A DNA stretch of 18,555 bases from contig USQK01000030.1 of assembly GCA_900556785.1 (NCBI GenBank), positions 1 through 18,555 of the forward strand, given 5' to 3'. The DNA comes from an uncultured Veillonella sp. (lineage in GTDB: Bacteria > Bacillota > Negativicutes > Veillonellales > Veillonellaceae). Below the pieces are notes generated by a model. That model did no database searches, was not told the origin of the DNA, and worked only from the letters and a program-made list of their open reading frames with translations. Below, one piece after another: positions 6,953-15,264 of the stretch (positions are counted from its first letter, which is position 1; each line of letters begins with the position of its first letter). A program made the translations under genes and the position numbers.

Positions 6953-7004
6953 TGAACGACCATGTGGTTATAGGTACCCATGGTAAATACCTCGACCGAG
7001 GAAT
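6953..7004 (+). other. Short spacer with several small palindromes before the DUF2156 gene
   Basis: CCATG/CATGG (6960-6964/6979-6983), GGTACC (6973-6978), GGTAaaTACC (6982-6991) and CCTCG-AC-CGAGG (6990-7001) lie within 45 bases, just before the Shine-Dalgarno at 7011-7016. There is no T run, so this does not look like a terminator; it may be leader RNA structure. A tiny reading frame (ATG 6980, 18 codons) overlaps the next gene and lacks a convincing ribosome site. Confidence 0.3.
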
Positions 7005-7940
7005 TTGATAGGAGGGATTATTATTTTAGAATTTAAACGTTTTGAACTAAGAGACAAACCATTAATCGACAAATATTTTGAACAACATCATTATGAAGCA
7101 TCTGATAATTGCTTTACTACATTATTTATGTGGCAAGATGCGTATGGTATTCGTTGGGCTGAGGAAAACGGTGTATTGTACATCCAAGGTGGCGGTAAAC
7201 GTGAACCATTCCTATTGCCTCCGTTTGCCGGTAAAGATGCAAAGTTCCTCGATGGTTTGTTACGCGCTAAAGAATGGTTCGTAGAAAATAATTTGCCATT
7301 CCGTTTCAAAGGTATTAGCAAAGTTGTAAAAGAGCGTATGGAAGAGTTATGTCCTGGTCGTTATGAATTTACACCTGACCGCGACAACTACGAATACATT
7401 TACAAATCTGAAGATCTTATCAACTTATCTGGTAAGAAGTTCCGTCAAAAGAAAAATCATTTGAACCAATTCCGCATGCAATATTCTAACTATGAATATA
7501 TGCCAATTACAGAAGATATCATTCCATTGTGCCGCGAAACAGCAGCATCTTGGGTAGAAACTCATCATGAAGAAGGTATCGAAGATGAATTGGTTGCTAT
7601 TAACTTATTATTCGATAATTGGGAAACACTAGGGCTTAAAGGTGGCGCCATCAAATTGTTTGGCCGCGTTGAAGCTTTCAGTATCGGTGAATTATTGAAT
7701 GATAAAATGGCGTTGATTCACATTGAAAAAGCAAATCCAGATATCCGTGGTTTGTATCAAGCGATCAATAATGAATTCATTCGTCATGAATTTAGCGAAG
7801 TAGAATTCATCAACCGCGAAGAAGACATGGGCTTGCCTGGTCTTCGCCAAGCAAAAGAATCTTACAATCCAGATCATTTTGCTGAAAAATATGACGCAGT
7901 ATATGCTAATGAAGCAGATAATGCAACAGGCGGTAAATAA
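7005..7940 (+). CDS. DUF2156 protein (phosphatidylglycerol lysyltransferase C-terminal-like)
   Basis: A protein of about 306-311 residues of the DUF2156/LPG-synthase C-terminal family, which has a tandem GNAT-like fold. Recognisable parts are the N-terminal EASDNCFTTLFMW block and the YIYKSEDLINLSGKKFRQKKNHLNQF block (131-156), both characteristic. Members with a transmembrane domain (MprF) move aminoacyl groups from tRNA to lipids; this one is soluble with no membrane segment, so its acceptor is unknown. The only canonical start is TTG 7005, given here as the limit. However, a strong GGAGGG (7011-7016) lies inside that extension and points to ATT 7023, which would give (M)LEFKRFELRDK, the usual family start. 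It lies upstream of eis but is separated by a terminator and promoter. Confidence 0.85.
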   Translation: MIGGIIILEFKRFELRDKPLIDKYFEQHHYEASDNCFTTLFMWQDAYGIRWAEENGVLYIQGGGKREPFLLPPFAGKDAKFLDGLLRAKEWFVENNLPFRFKGISKVVKERMEELCPGRYEFTPDRDNYEYIYKSEDLINLSGKKFRQKKNHLNQFRMQYSNYEYMPITEDIIPLCRETAASWVETHHEEGIEDELVAINLLFDNWETLGLKGGAIKLFGRVEAFSIGELLNDKMALIHIEKANPDIRGLYQAINNEFIRHEFSEVEFINREEDMGLPGLRQAKESYNPDHFAEKYDAVYANEADNATGGK

Positions 7941-7945
7941 AAATC

Positions 7946-7982
7946 TGAGCTATGAAGTCGATGCGCTTCATAGCTCATTTTT
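7946..7982 (+). terminator. Intrinsic terminator after the DUF2156 gene
   Basis: A 12-bp perfect stem (TGAGCTATGAAG with CTTCATAGCTCA, 8-base loop) is followed by five T residues. Confidence 0.9.
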
Positions 7983-7990
7983 GTTATAAT
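7982..7990 (+). promoter_or_regulatory. Extended -10 promoter for the eis-rlu pair
   Basis: TGTTATAAT begins in the T tract of the preceding terminator. The -35 position falls inside the terminator hairpin and is poor. It would give a leader of about 88 bases. Confidence 0.6.
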
Positions 7991-8002
7991 AGAGGTGTTA
8001 GC

Positions 8003-8050
8003 CTATCTATTTGATTATATTTTGCATCATCATGGTGATGCCACAGATAG
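8003..8050 (+). promoter_or_regulatory. Nested stem-loop in the eis 5' leader
   Basis: An inner hairpin, GCATCA (8024-8029) with TGATGC (8036-8041), is enclosed by CTATCT (8003-8008) and AGATAG (8045-8050). It lies wholly in the predicted leader and leaves the ribosome site (GAGG, 8073-8076) free. It could be a structured leader; no known riboswitch is recognised. Confidence 0.3.
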
Positions 8051-8084
8051 AGAGTAGTTTTTATACTATAACGAGGATATACTT

Positions 8085-9278
8085 ATGGAATATAGAATTG
8101 CAACAGCTCAAGATACGCCACATGTGGAAAATCTATGGGCGTACTGCTTTGAACCAAAGGAAGATCCATTCTTCCAATATTACTTTACAAATTGCTATGA
8201 ACCAGAAAATACAATGGTTGGTCTTGAACAAGGTCAATTGTTGAGTACCGTTCATTTGCGTCAATATAATATCAATGTTCGTGGTGCTGTATTGCCTACT
8301 AGCTACATGGTTGGCGTAGCAACACATCCAGCGGCTCGCCGTGGTGGCGTAGGTGGTGCCTTGCTAAAGTCTTCTCTTGAAGAACTTCGCAACCGCGGTC
8401 AAGCATTGACGATTTTAATGCCTTCCAAGGCTGCATTCTACCAACAATATGGTTGGGAACTCTATGCACATCAATGGGTAAATACGATGTCTCTTGAAGA
8501 CTTGCGCCCTATGACGGATAAATCCTTGAGCTTTGGCCTGCTAAATAGCGTAGATCAATGGACCTTATTGGACCCTGTATATAAAGCATATACAGCTCGT
8601 CTTTCTGGCTATGCTGAGCGCGGTGAAAAGGAATGGAAACGCTTGCTCGGTAGCTTCTTTGCAGAAGGCGTGAATATCGCTGTAGTGCGCAATGATGAAG
8701 GTGTTATCGAAGGATATGCGGTATATCGCTTAGGTCAACCTGAAATTCCTGTTTCTGAATTAGTTTACACTACACGTCGTGCCCAACGAGCATTGTTGAA
8801 CTACTTCTATAATCACCGTTCTCAAGGCACTACGATTCGTTGGAATGAAGGCCTTCACGATACGTACTATCGCTTCTATCCTGATGGTAAAAGCGGACAT
8901 GCTACGATGCCATTTATGATGAGCCGTATTGTAGATGTGAAAGCTGCCTTTGAAGCCATTCCTGTCAATCCAGAGGCGTTGATGATGCCGATTACAATGA
9001 CCTTTGGTGTTAAAGATAATCTTTGTGAGTGGAATGAAGGCCGCTATGAAGTCCAATATGGCGGCGCATTGACTCCAACTGTTAAAAAGGTGTCTGATAC
9101 ATTGGATGGGGACGTAGATATTACCGTTGAAGTTGGTGCTTTAAGCCAACTCTTGATCGGTGCATTAACAGCTCGTGATCTTGCTTTTGAAGGTAAACTT
9201 TCAGCTAATGAAGAATGGCTAGAGTTCTTTGATATTTTGTATCCTGAACAAAAAACATATATTAACGAATGGTGGTAA
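8085..9278 (+). CDS. eis: Eis-like GNAT N-acetyltransferase with C-terminal SCP2-type domain
   Basis: A 397-residue acetyl-CoA-dependent N-acetyltransferase of the Eis family. The N-terminal GNAT domain has the acetyl-CoA motif VATHPAARRGGVGGALL (78-94) and FYQQYGWE (118-125), whose Tyr122 matches the general-acid tyrosine of Eis. A second, degenerate GNAT unit follows, then a C-terminal sterol-carrier-like domain beginning near residue 300. In Mycobacterium the family multi-acetylates aminoglycosides and some proteins and uses the terminal carboxylate in catalysis; this protein ends in Trp-Trp, so that C-terminus is different in side chain but still offers a free carboxylate. Start ATG 8085 follows GAGG (8073-8076) by 8 bases. 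The next gene starts 2 bases after its stop, so the two are co-transcribed. The true substrate here is unknown. Confidence 0.85.
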   Translation: MEYRIATAQDTPHVENLWAYCFEPKEDPFFQYYFTNCYEPENTMVGLEQGQLLSTVHLRQYNINVRGAVLPTSYMVGVATHPAARRGGVGGALLKSSLEELRNRGQALTILMPSKAAFYQQYGWELYAHQWVNTMSLEDLRPMTDKSLSFGLLNSVDQWTLLDPVYKAYTARLSGYAERGEKEWKRLLGSFFAEGVNIAVVRNDEGVIEGYAVYRLGQPEIPVSELVYTTRRAQRALLNYFYNHRSQGTTIRWNEGLHDTYYRFYPDGKSGHATMPFMMSRIVDVKAAFEAIPVNPEALMMPITMTFGVKDNLCEWNEGRYEVQYGGALTPTVKKVSDTLDGDVDITVEVGALSQLLIGALTARDLAFEGKLSANEEWLEFFDILYPEQKTYINEWW

Positions 9279-9279
9279 T

Positions 9280-10149
9280 ATGAGCTGGAAAACGTATACG
9301 GTGAAAGAACCAACAGAATTGACGGTTTCTAAATATGTAAAGGAGCGCTTTTCATTATCCTCTCGAGATATTCAAATGATGTTCCGCAAGAAACGGGTGA
9401 AAGTAAATAGCCGTGTAGCCCATTCCCAGCGTTCCCTCAAAAAGGGTGATGTATTAACCTTGGAATTACCACAGGATAAGGACTATGGCGTCGATGTAGA
9501 AAAAGGTCCCATTACAGTTCTCTACGAAGATGCTCATACCTTGGTGGTTGATAAGGCTCCATTCATGCTTGTTCATCCTGCAGGACAAACTAAATCTGGT
9601 ACATTGAGTAACTATGTGGCTGGATACTATGCGAAAAAAGGTGTAGTGCACAAGGTGCGTCCTGTACATCGCCTTGATCGAGATACATCGGGTTGTATTC
9701 TCTTTGGTAAAACAAAGGAAGCTCAGCAATATTACACTGATGAACTACAAGCTGGACGTATCGACCGCATCTATACAGGTCTCGTAGAAGGACGCATTGA
9801 GGAGAATGGCGTAGTCGATGCACCTATTGGCGTTGATCCTGTATTTGATAACCGCCGCGTTGTCGATGAATTTGGTCAACCGGCTCAAACGGAATATACC
9901 GTTCTTGGTCACGAAGGTGATCATACATTACTAAAGTTCAAGTTACTAACAGGCAGAACACATCAAATCCGTGTGCATATGGAACACATTGGTCATCCCA
10001 TCGTTGGTGATGCCATGTATGGTACACGTAATAAACCATATACACGTCAATGCTTGCATGCATCAGAACTCACCTTTGTTCCTTATGGTAAGGATGAGCC
10101 TATGACGGTAAACTGTGAAGTTGGGGACGACTTTGGCCGTGAAAAGTAA
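9280..10149 (+). CDS. RluA-family RNA pseudouridine synthase
   Basis: A 289-residue enzyme that converts uridine to pseudouridine in rRNA or tRNA. An N-terminal S4-like RNA-binding region (about 13-62, with MFRKKRVKVNSR and KKGDVL) precedes the catalytic domain. HRLDRDTSG (130-138) carries the catalytic aspartate, Asp133; GRTHQIRVHMEHIGHPIVGD further on is the second family signature. The sequence is of the RluD/YhcT/YjbO type and cannot be assigned to RluA, RluC or RluD by eye, so no symbol is given. ATG 9280 is one base after the eis stop; GGTGG (9271-9275) inside the end of eis serves as ribosome site, implying coupled translation. The frame continues upstream to a TTG at 9229 inside eis, rejected. 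Confidence 0.88.
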   Translation: MSWKTYTVKEPTELTVSKYVKERFSLSSRDIQMMFRKKRVKVNSRVAHSQRSLKKGDVLTLELPQDKDYGVDVEKGPITVLYEDAHTLVVDKAPFMLVHPAGQTKSGTLSNYVAGYYAKKGVVHKVRPVHRLDRDTSGCILFGKTKEAQQYYTDELQAGRIDRIYTGLVEGRIEENGVVDAPIGVDPVFDNRRVVDEFGQPAQTEYTVLGHEGDHTLLKFKLLTGRTHQIRVHMEHIGHPIVGDAMYGTRNKPYTRQCLHASELTFVPYGKDEPMTVNCEVGDDFGREK

Positions 10150-10190
10150 TAATTGCTTTTCTAATTTTCATCAATTATAATTTATACGAT

Positions 10191-10288
10191 GATGTGGTCA
10201 TAGAGCATGCCACGTAAAATAAAGAAAGCTCAATTGCTAGATGTGGACATAGAGCGTGCCACGTAAAACAAAAAAAGCTCAATCGATG
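10191..10288. repeat. Two tandem 49-bp repeats, each a GTGG...CCAC hairpin
   Basis: Units 10191-10239 and 10240-10288 match at most of their first 44 positions. Each folds as ATGTGG-n-CAT, loop AGAGC, (A/G)TG-CCACGT. The A-to-G change in unit 2 turns a T-A pair into T-G and keeps the stem. Each stem is followed by an A-rich run and AAAGCTCAAT. They lie between the rlu gene and the terminator at 10353 and belong either to the rlu 3' UTR or to regulatory DNA. Confidence 0.6.
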
Positions 10289-10314
10289 ATAAAAAACATA
10301 TCACTTGATGCTTG

Positions 10315-10330
10315 TGTATACATGTATACA
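10315..10330. promoter_or_regulatory. Perfect 16-bp palindrome TGTATACATGTATACA
   Basis: Exact dyad symmetry without spacer in the spacer before gltB. It has the form of a dimeric regulator site, but it lies upstream of a terminator relative to gltB, so its target is unclear. Confidence 0.35.
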
Positions 10331-10352
10331 AAAAACAATAGTGATAAAAATG

Positions 10353-10391
10353 CATAGTCTATGACTTAAAGTCATAGACTATGTTTTTTTT
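10353..10391 (+). terminator. Strong intrinsic terminator in the rlu-gltB spacer
   Basis: A near-perfect stem of 13-15 bp (CATAGTCTATGACTT with its mirror) is followed by eight T residues. It ends about 240 bases after the rlu stop. Confidence 0.9.
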
Positions 10392-10436
10392 ATATTTTCA
10401 ATTCACAGTGGACAGGAGTATACTATGTATAGACAA

Positions 10437-10452
10437 AAATTCTATAGAATTT
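10437..10452. promoter_or_regulatory. Perfect 16-bp palindrome AAATTCTATAGAATTT upstream of gltB
   Basis: Exact dyad symmetry located after the terminator and about 150 bases before gltB. TATACT (10419-10424) and TATGTA (10424-10429) just upstream are possible -10 boxes without a good -35. A role as gltB operator is an inference. Confidence 0.35.
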
Positions 10453-10540
10453 AAAACTTAGATGAGGTTATGGACGGTCACAGCCGATAATATCACTACA
10501 GAATGGATTCTTTAGAGGTAGTTTATAGTTTATACTTTCA

Positions 10541-10597
10541 CCAAGACCGAACGGAACGATGCCGCAGCGCTTGGGATGATCAAGTGATATGAAGGAG
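10541..10597 (+). promoter_or_regulatory. gltB leader with two mutually exclusive hairpins next to the ribosome site
   Basis: CCAAG (10541-10545) can pair with CTTGG (10570-10574). The overlapping CGCTTG (10568-10573) can instead pair with CAAGTG (10581-10586), ending 5 bases before AAGGAG (10592-10597). No known riboswitch consensus is recognised. Confidence 0.3.
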
Positions 10598-10605
10598 TGC
10601 ACGTT

Positions 10606-13600
10606 ATGGATATGAATCAGAGCACAATCGAGCAACAACGTCTAGATCAAGCTAGACTCGAAGCTAATGGTATGTACAGCAGCCAATTTGAAAAGGATGC
10701 GTGCGGCATGGGCTTTGTCGTTAATATTAAAGGTAAAAAATCCCACGATATTATCGATAATGGTTTGCGTATTTTAGAGCGCCTTGAACACCGTGGTGGT
10801 GCTGGTGCCGATAAGGACACAGGGGATGGTGCCGGTATTTTGGTACAAATTCCTCATGAGTTCTTTAAACGCGAATGCGAAGTGCTTGGTATCAACTTGC
10901 CTGCAGCTGGTGAGTACGGCGTAGGTATGGTCTTTGCCCATAAATATGAAAGCCTCCGTAACGAGCAAAAACGCATTTTTGAAGAGGTTGTTCGCGAAGA
11001 GGGCCAAGTTGTTCTCGGTTGGCGTGAAGTTCCAGTTGATGGTACAAAAGTTGGTAAAGAAGCAGCTGCTATTCGCCCTTGGATGATTCAAATCCTCATC
11101 GGTAAAGGCCCAGACGTAACTAATAATAAAGAATTTGAACGTAAATTATATATTATTCGTAAATTAGCAGAAAAACGCATTGTTCCATTGAGCAAGGAAT
11201 TATCTAGTGATTTCTATATTGCATCCTTGTCCTCTAAAACAATCGTATATAAAGGTATGTTAACACCTGGTCAATTGCGTGACTTCTACCTTGATTTGAG
11301 TGACCTTGACTTTACATCTGCATTGGCTATGGTTCACTCTCGTTTCAGTACGAATACATTCCCAAGCTGGGCTCGGGCGCATCCTAACCGTTTCTTAGTG
11401 CATAATGGTGAAATCAACACAATCCGTGGTAACGTAAACTGGATCAATGCTCGTGAAGGTAAAGCAGAATCTCCATTATTCCCAGATATTAAAAAGGTAT
11501 TCCCTGTAGTAGATGACAGCGGTTCTGACTCTGCTATGTTCGACAATACTTTGGAATTCTTGCACATGACAGGTCGTTCCTTGCCTCATGCGATTATGAT
11601 GATGATTCCTGAACCTTGGGAACGCAACAATCTCATGAGCCAAGAAAAACATGACTTCTACGAGTTCAATAGCTTCATGATGGAACCATGGGATGGTCCT
11701 GCCGCTATGGGCTTTACTGATGGTACTGTTATCGGTGGCGTACTTGACCGTAATGGTTTGCGTCCTGCTCGTTACTATGTAACAACTGATGATCGCGTTA
11801 TCATGGCATCTGAAGTAGGTGTAGTCAACGAAAACGCTGAAAATATTCGCGCTAAAGGTCGCTTGGAACCAGGCAAAATGCTTCTCATCGATACAGAGGA
11901 ACAACGCATTATTTCCGACGAAGAAATCAAACAACGCGTTGCTACTGAATTGCCATATGATGAATGGGTAAAAGAACATGTTATCCACTTGTCTGAAATT
12001 ACGCAAGCTGATGAAAGTGATATTCCAAAAGTAGACGATTTGTTCAAAAAGCAACAAGCCTTTGGTTATACTCAAGAAGATCTTGTACGTATGATCGTAC
12101 CTATGGCGAAAGATGGTAAAGACCCTGTAGGTGCAATGGGTGCCGATGCTCCACTTGCTATCTTGTCTGATAAACCACAATTGTTATACAGCTACTTCAA
12201 GCAAATGTTCGCGCAAGTAACAAATCCTCCAATCGACTCTATTCGTGAGGAAATGGTTACATCTACTCGTGTTATGCTTGGTAACTCTGGCAACTTAACA
12301 GATCCTAATAAAGCTGGTACCTATGCGTTGTCCATGCGTACACCAATTCTTACAAATCAAGAATTGGCGTCCATTAAGGCTCTAGACTGCCGTCGTATGA
12401 AATCTGTTACATTGCCAATCCTCTTCGACCCAACTAAGGGTGCGGATGGCTTGCGTGATGCGTTGAATGAATTGTGCGAAAAAGCAGAAGAAGCAGCACG
12501 TACAGAGCAAAATGTATTGATTTTATCCGACCGTGAAGTAGATGAAAATCATGCACCAATTCCAGCGTTGTTAGCTGTAGCAGCTGTTCATAATCACTTA
12601 ATTAGAAAAGTATTGCGCACAGAAATTGGTCTTATCCTCGAATCTGGTGAGCCTCGCGAAGTACATCATTTCTGTACATTGATCGGTTATGGTGTAACAG
12701 CTATCAATCCTTACTTGGCTCTTGAAACTGTACGCGATTTACAAGCTCGTAAACGTCTTGGTGATATTACACCTGAACAAGCAGAAAAGAACTACATTAA
12801 AGCAGCTGTAGGCGGCATTATGAAGGTTATGTCCAAAATGGGTATCTCCACAGTTCGTTCTTACCATGGTGCACAAATCTTCGAAGCTTTGGGCTTGAAC
12901 ACCAACTTTATTAATAAGTTCTTCGTAAATACACCAACACGTATTGGCGGTATTGGTCTTGTAGGCGTTGCCAATGAAGCATTGGCTCGTTATGACCGTG
13001 CTTTCAAATCCGATGAATCTGTGCTTGAACCAGGTGGTTGGTATGGCCCTGTAAAAGATGGGGAAGAGCATTTGTTCAACCCTAAAACAATTGATCTTTT
13101 ACAAGAATCTCTTATCAACGGTGATTACGCAAAATATAAAGAATACTCTAAAGCGATTCGCAATGATTATCATGTAACATTGCGTTCCTTAATGGAATTG
13201 AACTACCCAGTGGGCGGCGGTATTCCTATCGAAGAGGTTGAACCTGAAGAATCCATCGTAAAACGCTTTAAAGCTGGTGCTATGAGCTACGGTGCGATCA
13301 GTAAAGAGGCGCATGAAGCCATTGCCATCGCTATGAATCGTTTAGGCTCCACATCTAACTCTGGTGAAGGCGGCGAAGATGTAGATCGTTTTAAACCATT
13401 GCCAAACGGCGATAGCATGAACTCCGAAGTAAAACAGATTGCATCTGGTCGTTTTGGGGTAACCGCAAACTACCTCATTCATGCAAAAGAATTGCAAATC
13501 AAATGTGCTCAAGGCGCTAAGCCAGGTGAAGGCGGTCAATTACCAGGCAAAAAAGTATATCCTGAAATTGCCAAGGCTCGTCACTCCACTCCAGGCGTTG

Positions 13601-15186
13601 AGCTCGTATCTCCACCACCGCATCATGATATTTACTCCATCGAAGACTTGGCAGAGTTGATTTACGACTTGAAATGCGTCAACAAAGATGCGCGTATTTC
13701 CGTTAAATTGACTTCTGAAGCAGGTGTTGGCACAATTGCTGCTGGTGTTGCGAAAGCAAAAGCAGATAACATCTTGATTTCCGGATACGATGGTGGTACA
13801 GGTGCAGCAGGTCGCACGTCTGTAAAACATGCAGGTGTACCTTGGGAACTTGGTCTCTCTGAAACTCATCAAACCTTGATGCTCAACAGATTGCGTGACC
13901 GTGTTCAATTAGAGGTAGACTCCAAGTTGATGACTGGTTTTGATGTGGCTGTAGCAGCCATGCTCGGTGCTGAGTTATTCGGCTTTGGTACATTGCCACT
14001 CGTTGCGGTGGGCTGTAAAATGGCTCGTGTATGTAATCTTAATACATGCCCTTACGGTGTAGCTACACAAGATGAAAAATTGCGTGCTCGTTTCACAGGT
14101 AAGCCTGAATATGTTGAAAACTTGATGATTTTCATCGCACGTGAATTGCGTGAAATCATGGCTCGTTTAGGTATTTGCTCCGTAGCTGAGCTCGTTGGTC
14201 GTATCGATCTTGTGCGTCAAAAATCTCAAGATGATAACTTCAAATTGTCTCGCGTTGATCTTAAACGCATATTGTTCCGTCCATACATTGATTCCTCTGT
14301 GGGACATATGCACATGGTTGACCAAGATCACGAGTTGGAACGCACCTTGGATATGTCCAAACTTTTGCGTATGTGCCGTCCTGCTATTGAGGATCAAAAA
14401 CCGATTCGCGCTAAATTGGCTATCACTAACATCAACCGCGTTGTAGGTACCTTGGTTGGTTCTGAGGTGACACGTCGTTATGGTGAAAGCGGCTTGCCAG
14501 ACAATACAATCAAGTTGAATTTCGAAGGCTCTGCGGGTCAATCCTTCGGTGCTTTCATTCCTAAAGGCATGACACTAGAACTTGAAGGTGATGCGAATGA
14601 TTACCTCGGTAAAGGCTTGTCCGGCGGTACTATCACTGTATATCCACCTAAGAAATCCATCTTTGAAGCTGATGAAAATATCCTTATCGGTAACGTTGCC
14701 TTCTATGGTGCAACCTCTGGTACATCCTACATCAACGGTGTAGCTGGTGAACGTTTCGCCGTACGTAACAGCGGTATCACTGCCGTTGTGGAAGGCGTCG
14801 GCGACCATGGCTGTGAATACATGACTGGTGGCGAAGTGCTCGTACTCGGTAAAATTGGCCGTAACTTTGGAGCAGGTATGTCCGGTGGCTATGCGTACAT
14901 CCTTGATTGCGATGAACGCTATGTCAACACAGGTCTCGTAGAATTACGTACTGCCAATAATGATGACCTTAAACGCATTAAAGAACTAGTAGAACAACAT
15001 GTATTGCATACTAACTCTGCTAAAGGCCGTCACATCTTAGAAAACTGGAATAACTTTGTAAACAGATTTACAAAAGTTGTGCCTGTAGCCTATGAAGAAA
15101 TGCAAGCTGCTATTGAACGCTTCAAAGAACAAGGCTTGTCCTTAGAAGAAGCACAACTGGCTGCATTTAAAGAAAAATATGCATAA
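10606..15186 (+). CDS. gltB: Glutamate synthase large (alpha) subunit
   Basis: A 1526-residue enzyme that makes glutamate from glutamine and 2-oxoglutarate. Cys33 in DACGMGF is the expected N-terminal nucleophile of the class II amidotransferase domain, exposed after removal of a 32-residue propeptide. The central region is followed by the FMN-binding synthase domain (GEGGEDVDRF, KPGEGGQLPGKK, YDGGTGAAGRT), the 3Fe-4S ligands Cys1137, Cys1143 and Cys1148 (CKMARVCNLNTCPYG), and the C-terminal beta-helix with GLSGGT and GNVAFYGATSG repeats. The segment before the conserved IASGRFGVT resembles the NADPH-type bacterial enzyme and lacks the longer ferredoxin loop of plant and cyanobacterial forms. 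Yet no gltD small subunit follows. ATG 10606 is preferred over GTG 10597, which is part of AAGGAG (10592-10597). Confidence 0.95.
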   Translation: MDMNQSTIEQQRLDQARLEANGMYSSQFEKDACGMGFVVNIKGKKSHDIIDNGLRILERLEHRGGAGADKDTGDGAGILVQIPHEFFKRECEVLGINLPAAGEYGVGMVFAHKYESLRNEQKRIFEEVVREEGQVVLGWREVPVDGTKVGKEAAAIRPWMIQILIGKGPDVTNNKEFERKLYIIRKLAEKRIVPLSKELSSDFYIASLSSKTIVYKGMLTPGQLRDFYLDLSDLDFTSALAMVHSRFSTNTFPSWARAHPNRFLVHNGEINTIRGNVNWINAREGKAESPLFPDIKKVFPVVDDSGSDSAMFDNTLEFLHMTGRSLPHAIMMMIPEPWERNNLMSQEKHDFYEFNSFMMEPWDGPAAMGFTDGTVIGGVLDRNGLRPARYYVTTDDRVIMASEVGVVNENAENIRAKGRLEPGKMLLIDTEEQRIISDEEIKQRVATELPYDEWVKEHVIHLSEITQADESDIPKVDDLFKKQQAFGYTQEDLVRMIVPMAKDGKDPVGAMGADAPLAILSDKPQLLYSYFKQMFAQVTNPPIDSIREEMVTSTRVMLGNSGNLTDPNKAGTYALSMRTPILTNQELASIKALDCRRMKSVTLPILFDPTKGADGLRDALNELCEKAEEAARTEQNVLILSDREVDENHAPIPALLAVAAVHNHLIRKVLRTEIGLILESGEPREVHHFCTLIGYGVTAINPYLALETVRDLQARKRLGDITPEQAEKNYIKAAVGGIMKVMSKMGISTVRSYHGAQIFEALGLNTNFINKFFVNTPTRIGGIGLVGVANEALARYDRAFKSDESVLEPGGWYGPVKDGEEHLFNPKTIDLLQESLINGDYAKYKEYSKAIRNDYHVTLRSLMELNYPVGGGIPIEEVEPEESIVKRFKAGAMSYGAISKEAHEAIAIAMNRLGSTSNSGEGGEDVDRFKPLPNGDSMNSEVKQIASGRFGVTANYLIHAKELQIKCAQGAKPGEGGQLPGKKVYPEIAKARHSTPGVELVSPPPHHDIYSIEDLAELIYDLKCVNKDARISVKLTSEAGVGTIAAGVAKAKADNILISGYDGGTGAAGRTSVKHAGVPWELGLSETHQTLMLNRLRDRVQLEVDSKLMTGFDVAVAAMLGAELFGFGTLPLVAVGCKMARVCNLNTCPYGVATQDEKLRARFTGKPEYVENLMIFIARELREIMARLGICSVAELVGRIDLVRQKSQDDNFKLSRVDLKRILFRPYIDSSVGHMHMVDQDHELERTLDMSKLLRMCRPAIEDQKPIRAKLAITNINRVVGTLVGSEVTRRYGESGLPDNTIKLNFEGSAGQSFGAFIPKGMTLELEGDANDYLGKGLSGGTITVYPPKKSIFEADENILIGNVAFYGATSGTSYINGVAGERFAVRNSGITAVVEGVGDHGCEYMTGGEVLVLGKIGRNFGAGMSGGYAYILDCDERYVNTGLVELRTANNDDLKRIKELVEQHVLHTNSAKGRHILENWNNFVNRFTKVVPVAYEEMQAAIERFKEQGLSLEEAQLAAFKEKYA

Positions 15187-15229
15187 TATATTTCTCCTTA
15201 GTTAATTTTTGTTATATAAGAATACAGTG

Positions 15230-15264
15230 AAAAGCCTCTATAGCTTTGACTATAGAGGCTTTTT
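15230..15264 (+). terminator. Intrinsic terminator after gltB
   Basis: A 13-bp stem (AAAGCCTCTATAG with CTATAGAGGCTTT, 6-base loop) is followed by a T run. Its loop and right arm contain the -35 box of the SRP RNA promoter. Confidence 0.9.

Noticed and set aside
8011..8244. Reading frame of 77 codons overlapping the eis start
   Set aside because: It runs out of frame into the conserved eis coding region and shows no family features.
10462..10515. Short leader-peptide frame MRLWTVTADNITTEWIL upstream of gltB
   Set aside because: There is no Shine-Dalgarno before its ATG, and the two Trp codons have no link to glutamate synthesis.
10541..10605. Possible glutamine riboswitch (glnA motif) in the gltB leader
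   Set aside because: ACGGAAC is reminiscent of the motif, but the rest of the conserved core and junction could not be found.
11476..12180. Long antisense reading frame of 234 codons inside gltB
   Set aside because: It is the shadow of a strongly conserved gene; its translation is Phe/Ile/His-rich with no recognisable family and no ribosome site.
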